From NCBI GenBank assembly GCA_047518265.1, contig JAKZRG010000018.1, positions 59,275-123,274 on the forward strand: a stretch of DNA of 64,000 nt. Direction: 5' to 3'. The notes under the pieces are model-generated. The model saw only the letters and a list, made by a program, of their open reading frames with translations, did not search any database and was not told the origin of the DNA. The position numbers and the translations under genes were made by a program. How positions within the stretch are numbered: position 1 is the first letter of the stretch; every line of letters begins with the position of its first letter. Below are positions 43,004 through 52,500 of this stretch, piece by piece. Source of the stretch: Oceanospirillum sp047518265. Lineage in GTDB: Bacteria > Pseudomonadota > Gammaproteobacteria > Pseudomonadales > Halomonadaceae.

Positions 43004-44365
43004 TTAGAAAACCATATTCAAGCCAACAGATATCACATGGGCTTCGCTCTCATAATCCGCATTTAACGTGCCACGAGAAGCATCTTCAGCCAGTTCACCG
43101 GTACGGTTAACGGTCACATCATCAATAGCCACATGAGTGTATGCAACATTAACTGTACTACTCGGTGTCATACGGTAACTACCACCAAATGAGATCCAAG
43201 TACGATCACCATCCGGCGTACGAGCCGTGCGGTATTCGTCTTTAACCGGAGAATTATCCTTAGCAAAGCCTGTACGCAGCATTAAGCGATTGGATGCCTG
43301 AAAACTTAAACCTGCCGAATAAAACCACTGATCCTCAAAATCGAAGGTCAAAACTGAATCCGGCTGCTTGATATTGTCCTCACCAGGAGCAAAGGCAATA
43401 CGCATCTCATCGACAGAGCTCCAACCAGTACGCATAGCGGTAACACCCAGCTTAAAGCGGCTGCCTAAGTCTTGTTCCAAACCTATGGTTGTCACCGATG
43501 GAAAGTCGATCTGATCAAACAGATACGCTTCATCAACACCTAAAGCACCTAATGTTGCGGGTACGTTTTCATAGGAAGCATCACCTTCAAAAGTGAAATC
43601 AATTTTACTGCGATGGCCAATACCTAAACGAGTTCCTTTAATAGGTTCATACGCAATACCTAGGGCATAACCAATGGCAATATCATCTCCTTCCAGTTCA
43701 CCATAACCTTCACCGGCAGCACTATTACCACCATTAAAATCGGTCAGTGCGGAAGCTAAAAGTACATAGCCTCGGTGTACCTGAAGACTACCGCCTACTT
43801 TAAGTTTTGAGTTCACTTTATGAGATGCACTTAAAGCTAGGGTCATCACCTCTACTTTAGTTTCTGCAGAGTGATAACGTCCTGCCCAATCTTTGCCATA
43901 CTCACCTGACAACCCCAGTGGCACATTAAATGATGCACCGAGGGTCGTTTTTGGCGAAAGGCTAAAAGCGTAATAAGCCGCAGGTACTAAGGTCTCATCA
44001 ACAACGTTGCTGGTTTCACCACTCAGAGAATTACCTGCTGGATCACTGGCAGAATTTACCGTTACATCCATCTCAGGCAAAATCAGCGCACCAGAGACAT
44101 AAACATCACTTCGGTTCATCCTACCGTTTTTCGTCTGACGACCATTAAACTGGTTGCCATTATCTAATAATGCAGGGTTCCAGAAACTGTAAGAGATATC
44201 CGCATTACTGGCTGCCGCTCCAGCCAAAGCATTACCTGACGCTGTAGCACTGTGATCATTTAAAGCAAAACCAGCGGCTGATACCATTTGGCTAAATAAA
44301 AGCCCGGATGTTACTAATACAGAAGCCTTGATAGTGCGAGACAAAACACGTTTTTGAAATGTCAT
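43004..44365 (-). CDS. fadL: FadL/OmpP1-family outer-membrane fatty acid porin
   Basis: The start ATG 44365 has GGAG eight bases upstream, giving 453 residues. After the signal peptide (ASVLVTSGLLFSQMVSA), the mature N-terminus AGFALNDHSATASGNALAGAAASNADISYSFWNPALL is the classic hatch start of FadL proteins. The C-terminus ends SVGLNMVF, with a terminal Phe as needed for insertion by the BAM complex. It imports long-chain fatty acids. The gene follows the VolA-type lipase gene by 57 bases on the same strand, the same pairing as in Vibrio, where the lipase releases fatty acids that FadL takes up. Confidence 0.93.
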   Translation of the reverse strand: MTFQKRVLSRTIKASVLVTSGLLFSQMVSAAGFALNDHSATASGNALAGAAASNADISYSFWNPALLDNGNQFNGRQTKNGRMNRSDVYVSGALILPEMDVTVNSASDPAGNSLSGETSNVVDETLVPAAYYAFSLSPKTTLGASFNVPLGLSGEYGKDWAGRYHSAETKVEVMTLALSASHKVNSKLKVGGSLQVHRGYVLLASALTDFNGGNSAAGEGYGELEGDDIAIGYALGIAYEPIKGTRLGIGHRSKIDFTFEGDASYENVPATLGALGVDEAYLFDQIDFPSVTTIGLEQDLGSRFKLGVTAMRTGWSSVDEMRIAFAPGEDNIKQPDSVLTFDFEDQWFYSAGLSFQASNRLMLRTGFAKDNSPVKDEYRTARTPDGDRTWISFGGSYRMTPSSTVNVAYTHVAIDDVTVNRTGELAEDASRGTLNADYESEAHVISVGLNMVF

Positions 44366-44422
44366 TGTGTTTACTCCAGAATTTTTATTGTTCGATATTA
44401 AGATCAATGTGTTGTCTCGCAG

Positions 44423-46735
44423 TTATTCAACAACGTTGCTATCGGTCACACTAATAGCGGTACCTTGACTCTTAATAAAGGAGATCACTTGTGTCTGCAT
44501 TTCAACCGTAGCCGCTAAAGCAGAAGCCGCATCCTGAGTGACACCTACTTCTTCCGATGGATCTAACAAAGAAGTGTGCTTACCCAGCATAAAATTGGTG
44601 TATACCCGTAAACCTGAAGCATCTGCAGCAGATGTAGACGTTTGGCTCAGACCCAGCTCACTGATCAAACCAGCAGTACCACCTAATGGGAAACCATCAT
44701 CAACTGTAGAGTTAGATACAGATTGATCTGATAAATTAACCCCATTACCCACTATCTGAGTCACAAGAACAGGCGTATCTGAGTTCATTTGAGCCGCCCA
44801 GCTAATGGCATCACCAGAATCCACTACCTGTTGAGCACCTGAAATAAAGCCCTGAGCAAAAGCCGGATAAGCAATATTGGCCAAGCTATCATAAGTACTT
44901 GGATCACTGCTGCGTAATTCAATAAACTCAGTCGCTGTATAACCCAGGTTTTCTGCTACAGCCGCCGAGAAGGCATCATTCTGTTTGAATGCCGCTTTAA
45001 CAATAGGGCCATAAACATTGGAGTACCCCATAACTGCTGCTGCCTGAGTGCTACCAACCGTAAATACTGAGGCATTAAAATCAAAAGGATTATTAGCATC
45101 AGACTCTCGGGTGCCATCGCCGTCAGCATCATAACTATCTGAAACACCCACAACACCCGTGCCGATAATTGAGCCTAAAGAGATGCCTAACAGAGAAACA
45201 GAATCACCATCTAAATCCACCTCACTCACAGGATTAGCACTCAGATCCGTATAAGCTGGAGTATTCGTTAAAGCGGCACGTAATGTTAGAAGATCAGAGA
45301 TAGATTGACGCAGGTTATCCCGGACGGTACGTAACGCCCCCATATTAGCAAAAACTAAAGAGCTGCCATTTGTATATGAAGAGCCATAAAAAGGATCTGT
45401 TGTCGTCAGTTCATAAACACCATCACCATCTAAGTCAATACTGCGGCTACCGTGCAGAGGCAAATCAATGGCCACTACAGCGACACCTTGAGCAGCCAAG
45501 TTGCCTGCCATTGCTAGAATGGTTTCTTTATTAGAGGTCACTCCGTGGACGTAAAGAGCTATCGGCCAGCCATCTGCCGGTTTCGTGATACCTTCAGGAA
45601 GATTATTTTCATCAGGTACTGAAATTAACACCTGCGCTAAATAATCGCTTTGTTTTTCCGGCGAATAATTACCAGGACGCAAGCTGCCATCAACCCCGTC
45701 ATCAGCAACCCAATTACTCGTCATAGCCGCACAAGTACCAGTAGTCGCTAGATCTACCCCACAGTTCTCCGCCGTTGGTGTCTCTAAAAAATAAGGCAGT
45801 TCAACCCCTGCAAAAAATACCAGTGGATCATGGGCGGCTGTAGCGGCTGCGACAGTGGTTTCGTCCTGCCCCGTACCCGTTAAAAAGGAGCTTAGTTTAC
45901 TATCGGTAAGCGTTGTCACACCTAAAGCTGCTAGAGCAGTCTGAGCGTCCGTGACGCCTCCTATTAGAGGGCTTTCACTAACAATCTGATCCATTACCGC
46001 TTGCATAACCGGCTCAACAGATTGCGTGGTAAACTGAGTTGAGTAAACAATATTACTGTCTGCTGATACAAAATTGCTTAATACCGGGTTAATCCCTGTT
46101 AATAAAGCTTGAATAGCGGTCAACTGAGCTTGCTGTGTGGCATCTTCTGTCAGTGTTGTTACATCTGTTTCTGAATTAGACAGCAAAGAGTACATCGTAG
46201 ATGGCTCTAACTTACGCCCCAGAGAATCAGAAACACTATCGGTAACTGCTATCAGATATTTATTCGCAGGTTTAAAAGCCTTTAACGGCACAATAGTCAG
46301 ACCCGAAGACGTTGCCTTCAGAATATAATCCACACCGTACGTTAAGGCTGCAGACTCCGTTAGATCAAACAGTACAACCGCATCTGCAGACTCAACAGTA
46401 TTACTGTCCAGTGCAACAGTGCCATATTCTTTACTAGGGAAACTAACGCCAACGGACATAGGAGAACTTAATCCCCAACCGTCCATTGAGTTTAAAGATT
46501 CATATATATCGCCCTCTTGAGGAATAGAGAGCAAACCAGTAGTCGAGCTTAACAACAAATCAGTGGGTGTTGAAATATCACCACCAACAGGATCAAAGGT
46601 AACACTAGAGGTAGGTATACTGCTGGTTTTAGGCGCTGCGGATTGATCAATGCTATCAGAATCAATGGCGTCACTGTTACAGCCCGCAAGAGCTAATGTA
46701 CTGGCAATAACCGTGGCGAGGATCGTTTTTTTCAT
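44423..46735 (-). CDS. volA: VolA/Pla-1-type surface lipoprotein (lyso)phospholipase
   Basis: The 770-residue protein starts KKTILATVIASTLALAGCNSD, with a good lipobox LAG-C19, so it is a lipoprotein. The lipase nucleophile is Ser519 in GISLGS (GxSxG), just after a VDLDGDSVSLL stretch. The oxyanion block VALYVHGVTSNKETILA precedes it as in alpha/beta hydrolases (WPIALYVHGVTSNK), and DLPLHGSRSID follows. The layout matches the Pla-1/cef extracellular lipase family and VolA of Vibrio, a surface lysophospholipase. It is co-transcribed with fadL. A possible PsrA site lies upstream. Confidence 0.88.
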   Translation of the reverse strand: MKKTILATVIASTLALAGCNSDAIDSDSIDQSAAPKTSSIPTSSVTFDPVGGDISTPTDLLLSSTTGLLSIPQEGDIYESLNSMDGWGLSSPMSVGVSFPSKEYGTVALDSNTVESADAVVLFDLTESAALTYGVDYILKATSSGLTIVPLKAFKPANKYLIAVTDSVSDSLGRKLEPSTMYSLLSNSETDVTTLTEDATQQAQLTAIQALLTGINPVLSNFVSADSNIVYSTQFTTQSVEPVMQAVMDQIVSESPLIGGVTDAQTALAALGVTTLTDSKLSSFLTGTGQDETTVAAATAAHDPLVFFAGVELPYFLETPTAENCGVDLATTGTCAAMTSNWVADDGVDGSLRPGNYSPEKQSDYLAQVLISVPDENNLPEGITKPADGWPIALYVHGVTSNKETILAMAGNLAAQGVAVVAIDLPLHGSRSIDLDGDGVYELTTTDPFYGSSYTNGSSLVFANMGALRTVRDNLRQSISDLLTLRAALTNTPAYTDLSANPVSEVDLDGDSVSLLGISLGSIIGTGVVGVSDSYDADGDGTRESDANNPFDFNASVFTVGSTQAAAVMGYSNVYGPIVKAAFKQNDAFSAAVAENLGYTATEFIELRSSDPSTYDSLANIAYPAFAQGFISGAQQVVDSGDAISWAAQMNSDTPVLVTQIVGNGVNLSDQSVSNSTVDDGFPLGGTAGLISELGLSQTSTSAADASGLRVYTNFMLGKHTSLLDPSEEVGVTQDAASALAATVEMQTQVISFIKSQGTAISVTDSNVVE

Positions 46736-46793
46736 TTTTGTACCTACTTTATTGTTGTTATAACTGCTTAGTCTGATTCACTTTGAATCAAAT

Positions 46794-46824
46794 TCTTAAG
46801 ACCGCTTCTTGAGAAGTCTTAAGA
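46794..46824. promoter_or_regulatory. Inverted repeat just upstream of volA
   Basis: TCTTAAGAC (46794-46802) and GTCTTAAGA (46816-46824) are perfect 9-bp arms around an inner TTCTTGAGAA palindrome. It lies 60 bases before the volA start, so it is an operator or a hairpin in the leader. Confidence 0.5.
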
Positions 46825-46938
46825 TAGGCCGTATTTGGGTGTTGCGAACAGCTTCTTTATGGCAGTTTTTTTTCGTTGTGACACTGCTGCGATAACATTG
46901 GGACATATTGATTAGCCATGGATATCAGACAGCAAATA

Positions 46939-46951
46939 AAACATGCGTTTG
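46939..46951. promoter_or_regulatory. PsrA-like fatty acid regulator site upstream of volA-fadL
   Basis: AAAC-ATGC-GTTTG matches the PsrA pattern (C/G)AAAC-N2-4-GTTT(G/C) except for the first base. It is about 205 bases before volA. PsrA represses beta-oxidation genes and is released by long-chain fatty acids, which would suit a lipase/porin operon. Confidence 0.45.
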
Positions 46952-47103
46952 AATAGAGTCACAATACTAGAGCTAATTGTCAATTGTAAAAAAGTTCCTT
47001 GCCCATCAAAAACAGCAGAAAAAACCTTTATGTGAATATTCAAACACTAATATGACTAAATTATCTTATAAAACAAGATCCTAACCAATATTTGAAACGC
47101 AGC

Positions 47104-47139
47104 ATTATGACCGAACAGTCACAACTGTCCAGTCATAAT
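47104..47139. promoter_or_regulatory. 36-bp palindrome in the gap between volA and the TAXI gene
   Basis: Outer arms ATTATGAC (47104-47111) and GTCATAAT (47132-47139) and inner arms ACAGT (47115-47119) and ACTGT (47124-47128) share one centre at 47121.5. This is operator-like symmetry for a dimeric repressor. No gene lies between it and volA, 370 bases away. The rest of 46736-47240 holds no gene. Confidence 0.55.
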
Positions 47140-47240
47140 CGCTTGGGTCTAAGGGAGGAATGACAAAAGATTGATTTATCAAAAGAAAACAACAATAAAA
47201 CAATCTGATATCGAGACAGCAGAAAACTTAAAAGTACATT

Positions 47241-48215
47241 TTATTGAACTTCAGAGAAGTACTGCACCGCCCCTGAGTGCAGAGGAACAATGGGATCCGT
47301 TTTTTCCGTCATTATTTCAGGCGTCAACTGCTTTAATGCCGGATGAAGTTTTCGAAAACCATCTAAATCATTAAAGATAGCCTTCACTATTTGGTAGCCT
47401 GCCTGTTGGGATAATTGAGTATTGGTGACTAAAGATGCACTGACTTGAAAGGTACTCACATCAGAATCATTCCCTCGATACATGCCACCGCTAATGTAAG
47501 CCGGTTTATAAAACGGATACTCTTTGGTAAAGCTCTTAATCAGTCTTTCAGGCATAGGAATCAAATGACTATCACAAAAAGTAGTTGCTTCACGAATAGA
47601 GGTGTTTGGGTGACCCACCATATAGACAAATGCATCAATTTTATCCCGGCATAAAGCATCAGCCATATCCGAGGCCGGTAATTCGGCAGCCAAAGCAAAG
47701 TCTTTAAAGCCCCAGCCAATACGCCTCATTATCAACTCCATTGTCTTTCTATGACCTGAGCTAGGACTCCCAATATTAACTCGCTTACCTTTTAAGTCAT
47801 CAAAGTGACTAATATCACTGCCTTTACGAGCAACAATGGTGAAACTCTCGGCGTGTAGGTTAAACAATAATCTTAATTTCTTATCGGGCCCTTTTTCAGA
47901 AAAAATGGAACTCCCCTCACTGGCATGGTACAGCCAATCAGACTGGACTATAGCTAAGTCCACTTCATTTTTTCTTAAAGATTGGAGGTTATAGGCTGAG
48001 CCTTCAGTGCTTTCTACGGCACAGCGTAGACCAGACAGTACCTCAGGTTTATTGATTAATCGGCAAATAGCACCACCGGCAGGATAGTAAACACCAGTGA
48101 TATCGCCTGTGCCTATAGTGATAAATTCGGAGTCCGCGTGACTGTATGCTGTGGAGAAACTAAACAGGCAAGCCAAAGAAACAGCTTTTACTAGAGGTTT
48201 TATTAGCGATGCCAT
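47241..48215 (-). CDS. TAXI-family TRAP transporter binding protein (orphan)
   Basis: The start ATG 48215 follows GGGA by eight bases; two earlier ATGs are in frame but poorly placed. The 324-residue protein has a Sec signal (LVKAVSLACLFSFSTAYSHA) and then FITIGTGDITGVYYPAGGAICRLIN, the hallmark of TAXI proteins. LDIALVQSDWLYHA-like (VDLAIVQSDW), LRLLFNLHAESFTIVARKGSDI and VNIGSPSSGHRKT follow the family order. No TRAP permease gene is adjacent, so it must work with permeases elsewhere or act as a sensor. TAXI proteins often bind glutamate or other small acids; the ligand here is unknown. Confidence 0.92.
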   Translation of the reverse strand: MASLIKPLVKAVSLACLFSFSTAYSHADSEFITIGTGDITGVYYPAGGAICRLINKPEVLSGLRCAVESTEGSAYNLQSLRKNEVDLAIVQSDWLYHASEGSSIFSEKGPDKKLRLLFNLHAESFTIVARKGSDISHFDDLKGKRVNIGSPSSGHRKTMELIMRRIGWGFKDFALAAELPASDMADALCRDKIDAFVYMVGHPNTSIREATTFCDSHLIPMPERLIKSFTKEYPFYKPAYISGGMYRGNDSDVSTFQVSASLVTNTQLSQQAGYQIVKAIFNDLDGFRKLHPALKQLTPEIMTEKTDPIVPLHSGAVQYFSEVQ

Positions 48216-48370
48216 AATCATTTTCCCGACCATTTAATCTTAAGTGTATGGGAAAATACCCCGATAGGGCAAAAGGATAATGGTAAATTAGAAAAAGCAG
48301 GTTAACAGACTGTTTTATAAAGCTTTTGCTCTACCCCTAGAAATTAGTACTAGAGCAATATTATGATCAA

Positions 48371-48410
48371 AAAAATAGGCGTCATTTAAGTCAAAATGAC
48401 ACCTATTTTT
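48371..48410. terminator. Terminator after nfuA
   Basis: A 17-bp stem with one mismatch (AAAAATAGGCGTCATTT at 48371-48387, AAATGACACCTATTTTT at 48394-48410) has T-runs on both sides. It lies 100 bases after the nfuA stop on the minus strand. Confidence 0.85.
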
Positions 48411-48456
48411 GCTCAAAGCGAAAATATACACTCAAGAAAGAGTTATTGTTATCTCC

Positions 48457-48530
48457 GCTTATTGGTAATAAGCACTAATTTTGCTTATTGGTAATAAGCA
48501 TTAATTTTGCTTATTGATAATAAGCATTAT
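48457..48530. repeat. Three tandem 26-bp hairpin repeats at the nfuA 3' end
   Basis: A 26-bp unit (GCTTATTGGTAATAAGC plus a 9-base linker) occurs at 48457-48482 and 48483-48508, and a third, diverged and partial copy starts at 48509. Each has a perfect 7-bp inverted repeat GCTTATT/AATAAGC. The third copy encodes the last residues and the stop codon of nfuA, so the tail of the gene seems to have been duplicated downstream twice. Confidence 0.8.
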
Positions 48531-49101
48531 CCGTTACGGTATGGTCAGTAGCGTCTTTAACGCCTTTCAACTGAGGAATTTTTTCCATCAGTGTTTTCTC
48601 AACGCCATCCTTCAGCGTCATATCAACTGCAGAGCAACCCTGACAACCACCACCAAACTGCAATACGGCAACTTCATCATCAATCAACTCAACCAGCTTT
48701 ACTTCACCACCATGAGCAGATAAGCCAGGATTGATCTCAGAATATAAAATATAATTGATCTGTTCTGCCAAAGGACTATCCGCACTCACTTTAGGCATTT
48801 TGGCATTAGGGGCCTTAATCGTCAGCTGACCACCCATACGATCCGGATTAAAGTCAACAGTCGCTTCTTCCAAGTAAGGGGCACTGGTCTTATCAAGAAA
48901 CACAGGGAAAGGTGAACCTTCTTGCTGAAGATCCTCTTCCTCTTCTTCTCCAGGACGGCAATAGGCCAAACATGTTTCAGCGTAAGGCGTACCCGGTTGA
49001 GTTACAAAAACTCGAACACCAATGCCATCAGCATCCTGCTTACTCAGCAGTTCACCCAGATAATTTGCAGCGTTTTCAGTAATTTCGATAATGGCGGACA
49101 T
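48511..49101 (-). CDS. nfuA: Fe-S biogenesis protein NfuA
   Basis: The protein has 196 residues, with the two-domain NfuA layout. The N-terminal degenerate A-type scaffold (IIEITENAANYLGELLSKQDADGIGVRVFV, AETCLAYCRPGEEEEED) and the C-terminal Nfu domain carry C153-Q-G-C156 in FGGGCQGCSAVDMTLKDGVEKTL. It carries a [4Fe-4S] cluster between two subunits and passes it to target enzymes. It lies divergent from metH, as near the pseudomonad nfuA-metH region. The stop codon is inside a tandem hairpin repeat. Confidence 0.96.
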   Translation of the reverse strand: MSAIIEITENAANYLGELLSKQDADGIGVRVFVTQPGTPYAETCLAYCRPGEEEEEDLQQEGSPFPVFLDKTSAPYLEEATVDFNPDRMGGQLTIKAPNAKMPKVSADSPLAEQINYILYSEINPGLSAHGGEVKLVELIDDEVAVLQFGGGCQGCSAVDMTLKDGVEKTLMEKIPQLKGVKDATDHTVTDNAYYQ

Positions 49102-49383
49102 CGGTACACACCTAAATTTGAATTAAATATTGTCGCCTATTTTATTGTAATTTTTTCCTTTTGGAAATGCCTTAGTGTTTTGATCGGGTTTTACCCCCTA
49201 ATTTTCATACTCTAACTAATATTTTGCATAGATCTTTGAACCTATGACCTTACTCAAAATGCTTACGTTAGCAAATATGAGATAACGCCTTTTACTCTCC
49301 TATTGCCTAGACACAGAACAACCGCAGCGTGAAAAGCCTGAAACAACCATGATCACATATTGAAAGGAACTTGATGATATCAT

Positions 49384-49396
49384 TGAAAATTTTTCA
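49384..49396. promoter_or_regulatory. MetR-like site upstream of metH
   Basis: TGAA-AATTT-TTCA matches the MetR consensus TGAA-N5-TTCA exactly. It is 140 bases before the metH start. MetR activates metH in enterics with homocysteine as co-activator; the same control is plausible here. No cobalamin riboswitch was recognised in the 434 bases upstream of metH. Confidence 0.6.
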
Positions 49397-49535
49397 TCTA
49401 TCTCATGCAAAGCCTTCATGCACATACTAAATAACTGATCTCTCAATCTGTTTCGTTATTTGATAGAATGGCAAAACTAATTATAAATCAGTGATTACCC
49501 TATTCTTGCGCCTGAACACCGGAGATATTCCAACA

Positions 49536-52500
49536 ATGAGTCTGGACAACCGTATCGCAACCCTACATCAAGCTATTCAAAACCGAATCCTGATCCTGGA
49601 TGGCGGTATGGGCACTATGATTCAGGGTTATAAACTGACAGAAGCCGATTTCCGTGGTGAGCGTTTTAAAGACTGGCCATCGGATATTCAAGGCAACAAT
49701 GATCTGTTAGCCATTACCCGTCCAGATGTAATTAAAGCCGTACATATGGCGTATCTGGATGCCGGTGCAGATATCCTGGAAACCAATACCTTTAATGCGA
49801 CCCAGTTATCTCAGTCCGATTACGGTATGGAAGCGTTAGCTTATGAGCTAAACGTTGAAGCGGCCCGACTCGCTCGTGAAGCGGCAGATGAAAAAACCGC
49901 ACAAGAACCGGAAAAGCCTCGTTTTGTTGCCGGTGTGTTAGGTCCTACAAGTCGTACCGCTTCGTTATCACCGGATGTAAACGATCCCGGTTTCCGTAAT
50001 GTCGATTTTGATACCCTGGCAGAAAACTACCGTGAGGCCACAAAAGGCCTGATCGAAGGTGGTGCTGACATTATTCTGATCGAAACCATTTTCGATACCT
50101 TGAATGCCAAAGCGGCTATCTTTGCCGTGCAGGACGTGTTTGAAGAACTGAACACTGAACTGCCGATTATGATCTCCGGCACCATTACCGATGCCTCAGG
50201 TCGTACCCTGTCCGGTCAAACCACAGAAGCCTTCTGGAACTCGGTACGTCACGCTAAACCACTGTCTGTTGGCCTTAACTGTGCGTTGGGTGCAACCGAA
50301 CTGCGCCCTTATTTGGAAGAACTATCCACTAAAGCCGATACTTATGTCTCTGCCCACCCTAATGCGGGCCTGCCCAATGAGTTTGGTGAATACGACCAAT
50401 CTGGCAAAGAGATGGCGGCGATTATTGACGAATTTGCTGCCAGTGGCTTTGTTAATATTATCGGTGGTTGTTGTGGTACCGCTCCAGAGCATATTACTGC
50501 TATTGCTGAAACGGTGGCCAAACATGCGCCACGTCAAATCCCAGATATCCCTAAGGCTTGTCGTTTAAGTGGTCTTGAGCCATTTAACATCGAATCCGAT
50601 AGCCTGTTTGTTAACGTCGGTGAACGTACCAACGTGACCGGCTCGGCTCGCTTTAAGCGCCTAATCGTAGAAGAAGATTACGATACCGCTCTGGAAGTGG
50701 CCCAGGAACAGGTTGAGAACGGCGCTCAGGTCATCGATATCAATATGGATGAGGGCATGCTGGAATCTCAGTCTGCCATGGTCACCTTCCTGAATCTGGT
50801 AGCTTCTGAGCCTGAAATTTCTAAAGTGCCTATTATGATCGATTCCTCTAAGTGGGAGATCATTGAAGCAGGTCTGAAATGCGTTCAGGGTAAACCGGTT
50901 GTTAACTCCATCTCTCTGAAAGAGGGTGAAGAGGCCTTCCGTCACCACGCCAAGCTGTGCATGCGTTACGGTGCAGCTATTATTGTTATGGCCTTTGATG
51001 AAGACGGTCAGGCAGATACTTTTGAGCGTAAAGTAGAGATCTGTAAACGTTCTTATGACGTACTGGTAAACGATATCGGTTTCCCGGCAGAAGATATTAT
51101 CTTCGACCCGAATATCTTTGCCGTCGCTACCGGTATTGAAGAGCACAACAACTACGCCGTTGATTTTATCCAAGCCACTCGCTGGATTACGGACAATCTA
51201 CCTCACGCCATGGTCTCTGGTGGTGTTTCCAACGTTTCCTTCTCCTTCCGGGGTAATAACCCGGTACGTGAAGCCATCCACTCGGTATTCCTGTATCACG
51301 CCATTAAAGAAGGCATGACTATGGGTATCGTAAATGCTAGCCAGCTGGCAGTTTATGATGACCTGCCGGAAGAACTCCGTGAAGCCGTTGAAGACGTAGT
51401 GCAGAATCGTCGTGACGACAGCACGGATCGCCTACTGGATATCGCCGAAAAGTACCGTGGTGGCGGTGTTGAAGAGAAAAAAGAAGAACAGGAATGGCGC
51501 TCTTGGCCCGTTAACAAGCGTATTGAGCACGCTCTGGTTAAAGGTATCACCAACTTTATTGTGGAAGATACCGAAGCGGCTCGCCTTGAAGCAGATCGCC
51601 CGATCCAGGTGATTGAAGGTCCATTGATGGACGGTATGAACGTTGTCGGTGATCTGTTTGGTGCCGGTAAGATGTTCCTACCTCAGGTGGTAAAATCCGC
51701 CCGTGTCATGAAACAAGCCGTTGCTCATCTGATTCCGTTTATCGAAGCAGAAAAATCCGGTGAGATTCAAAGTAACGGTAAAATCATCATGGCCACTGTA
51801 AAAGGTGACGTACATGATATCGGTAAAAATATTGTTGGCGTGGTACTCCAGTGTAACAACTACGAAGTGGTTGATTTGGGTGTAATGGTTCCCGCAGAGA
51901 AAATCCTGCAAGCGGCCCGTGAACACAACGCCGATATTATTGGTCTATCCGGCCTAATCACTCCGTCTCTGGACGAAATGGTACACATTGGCCGTGAGAT
52001 GGAGCGTCAAGGTTTTGACCTACCTCTAATGATCGGTGGCGCAACAACTTCTAAAGCACATACTGCGGTTAAGATTGAGCCTCAGTATAAAAAAGGCCCC
52101 GTGATTTATGTTACTGATGCGTCCCGTGCTGTAGGTGTTGCCAGCCAACTATTAAGTGATGAACTGCGTGATGCATTTGTAGCCGATCGTCGTCGCGAAT
52201 ACGAAGAGACCCGTATCCGTAACGCCAACCGTCGTGCGAAAGCTGACCGTATCAGCTATGCCAACGCCAGTGCGAATAAACTGGCTATTGATTGGGATAA
52301 CTTCTCTCCGGTAAAACCAGCCGTTGAAGGCCTAGAGGTCTTTAATGACTACCCATTAGAAAAGATTGCTGAATGCATCGACTGGACCCCATTCTTTATG
52401 ACCTGGGATCTGGCCGGTAAATACCCTGCCATTCTAGAAGATGAAGTGGTTGGTGAAGCTGCCCGCTCTCTATTTGACGATGCCAAGGTGATGCTGAAAC

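Noticed and set aside
47171..47374. Plus-strand frame of 67 codons overlapping the TAXI gene end
   Set aside because: It overlaps a well-supported gene on the other strand, has no ribosome binding site and shows no recognisable sequence.
49102..49535. Possible cobalamin or SAM riboswitch before metH
   Set aside because: No B12-box-like or SAM-I core motifs were recognised; only the MetR-like site stands out.
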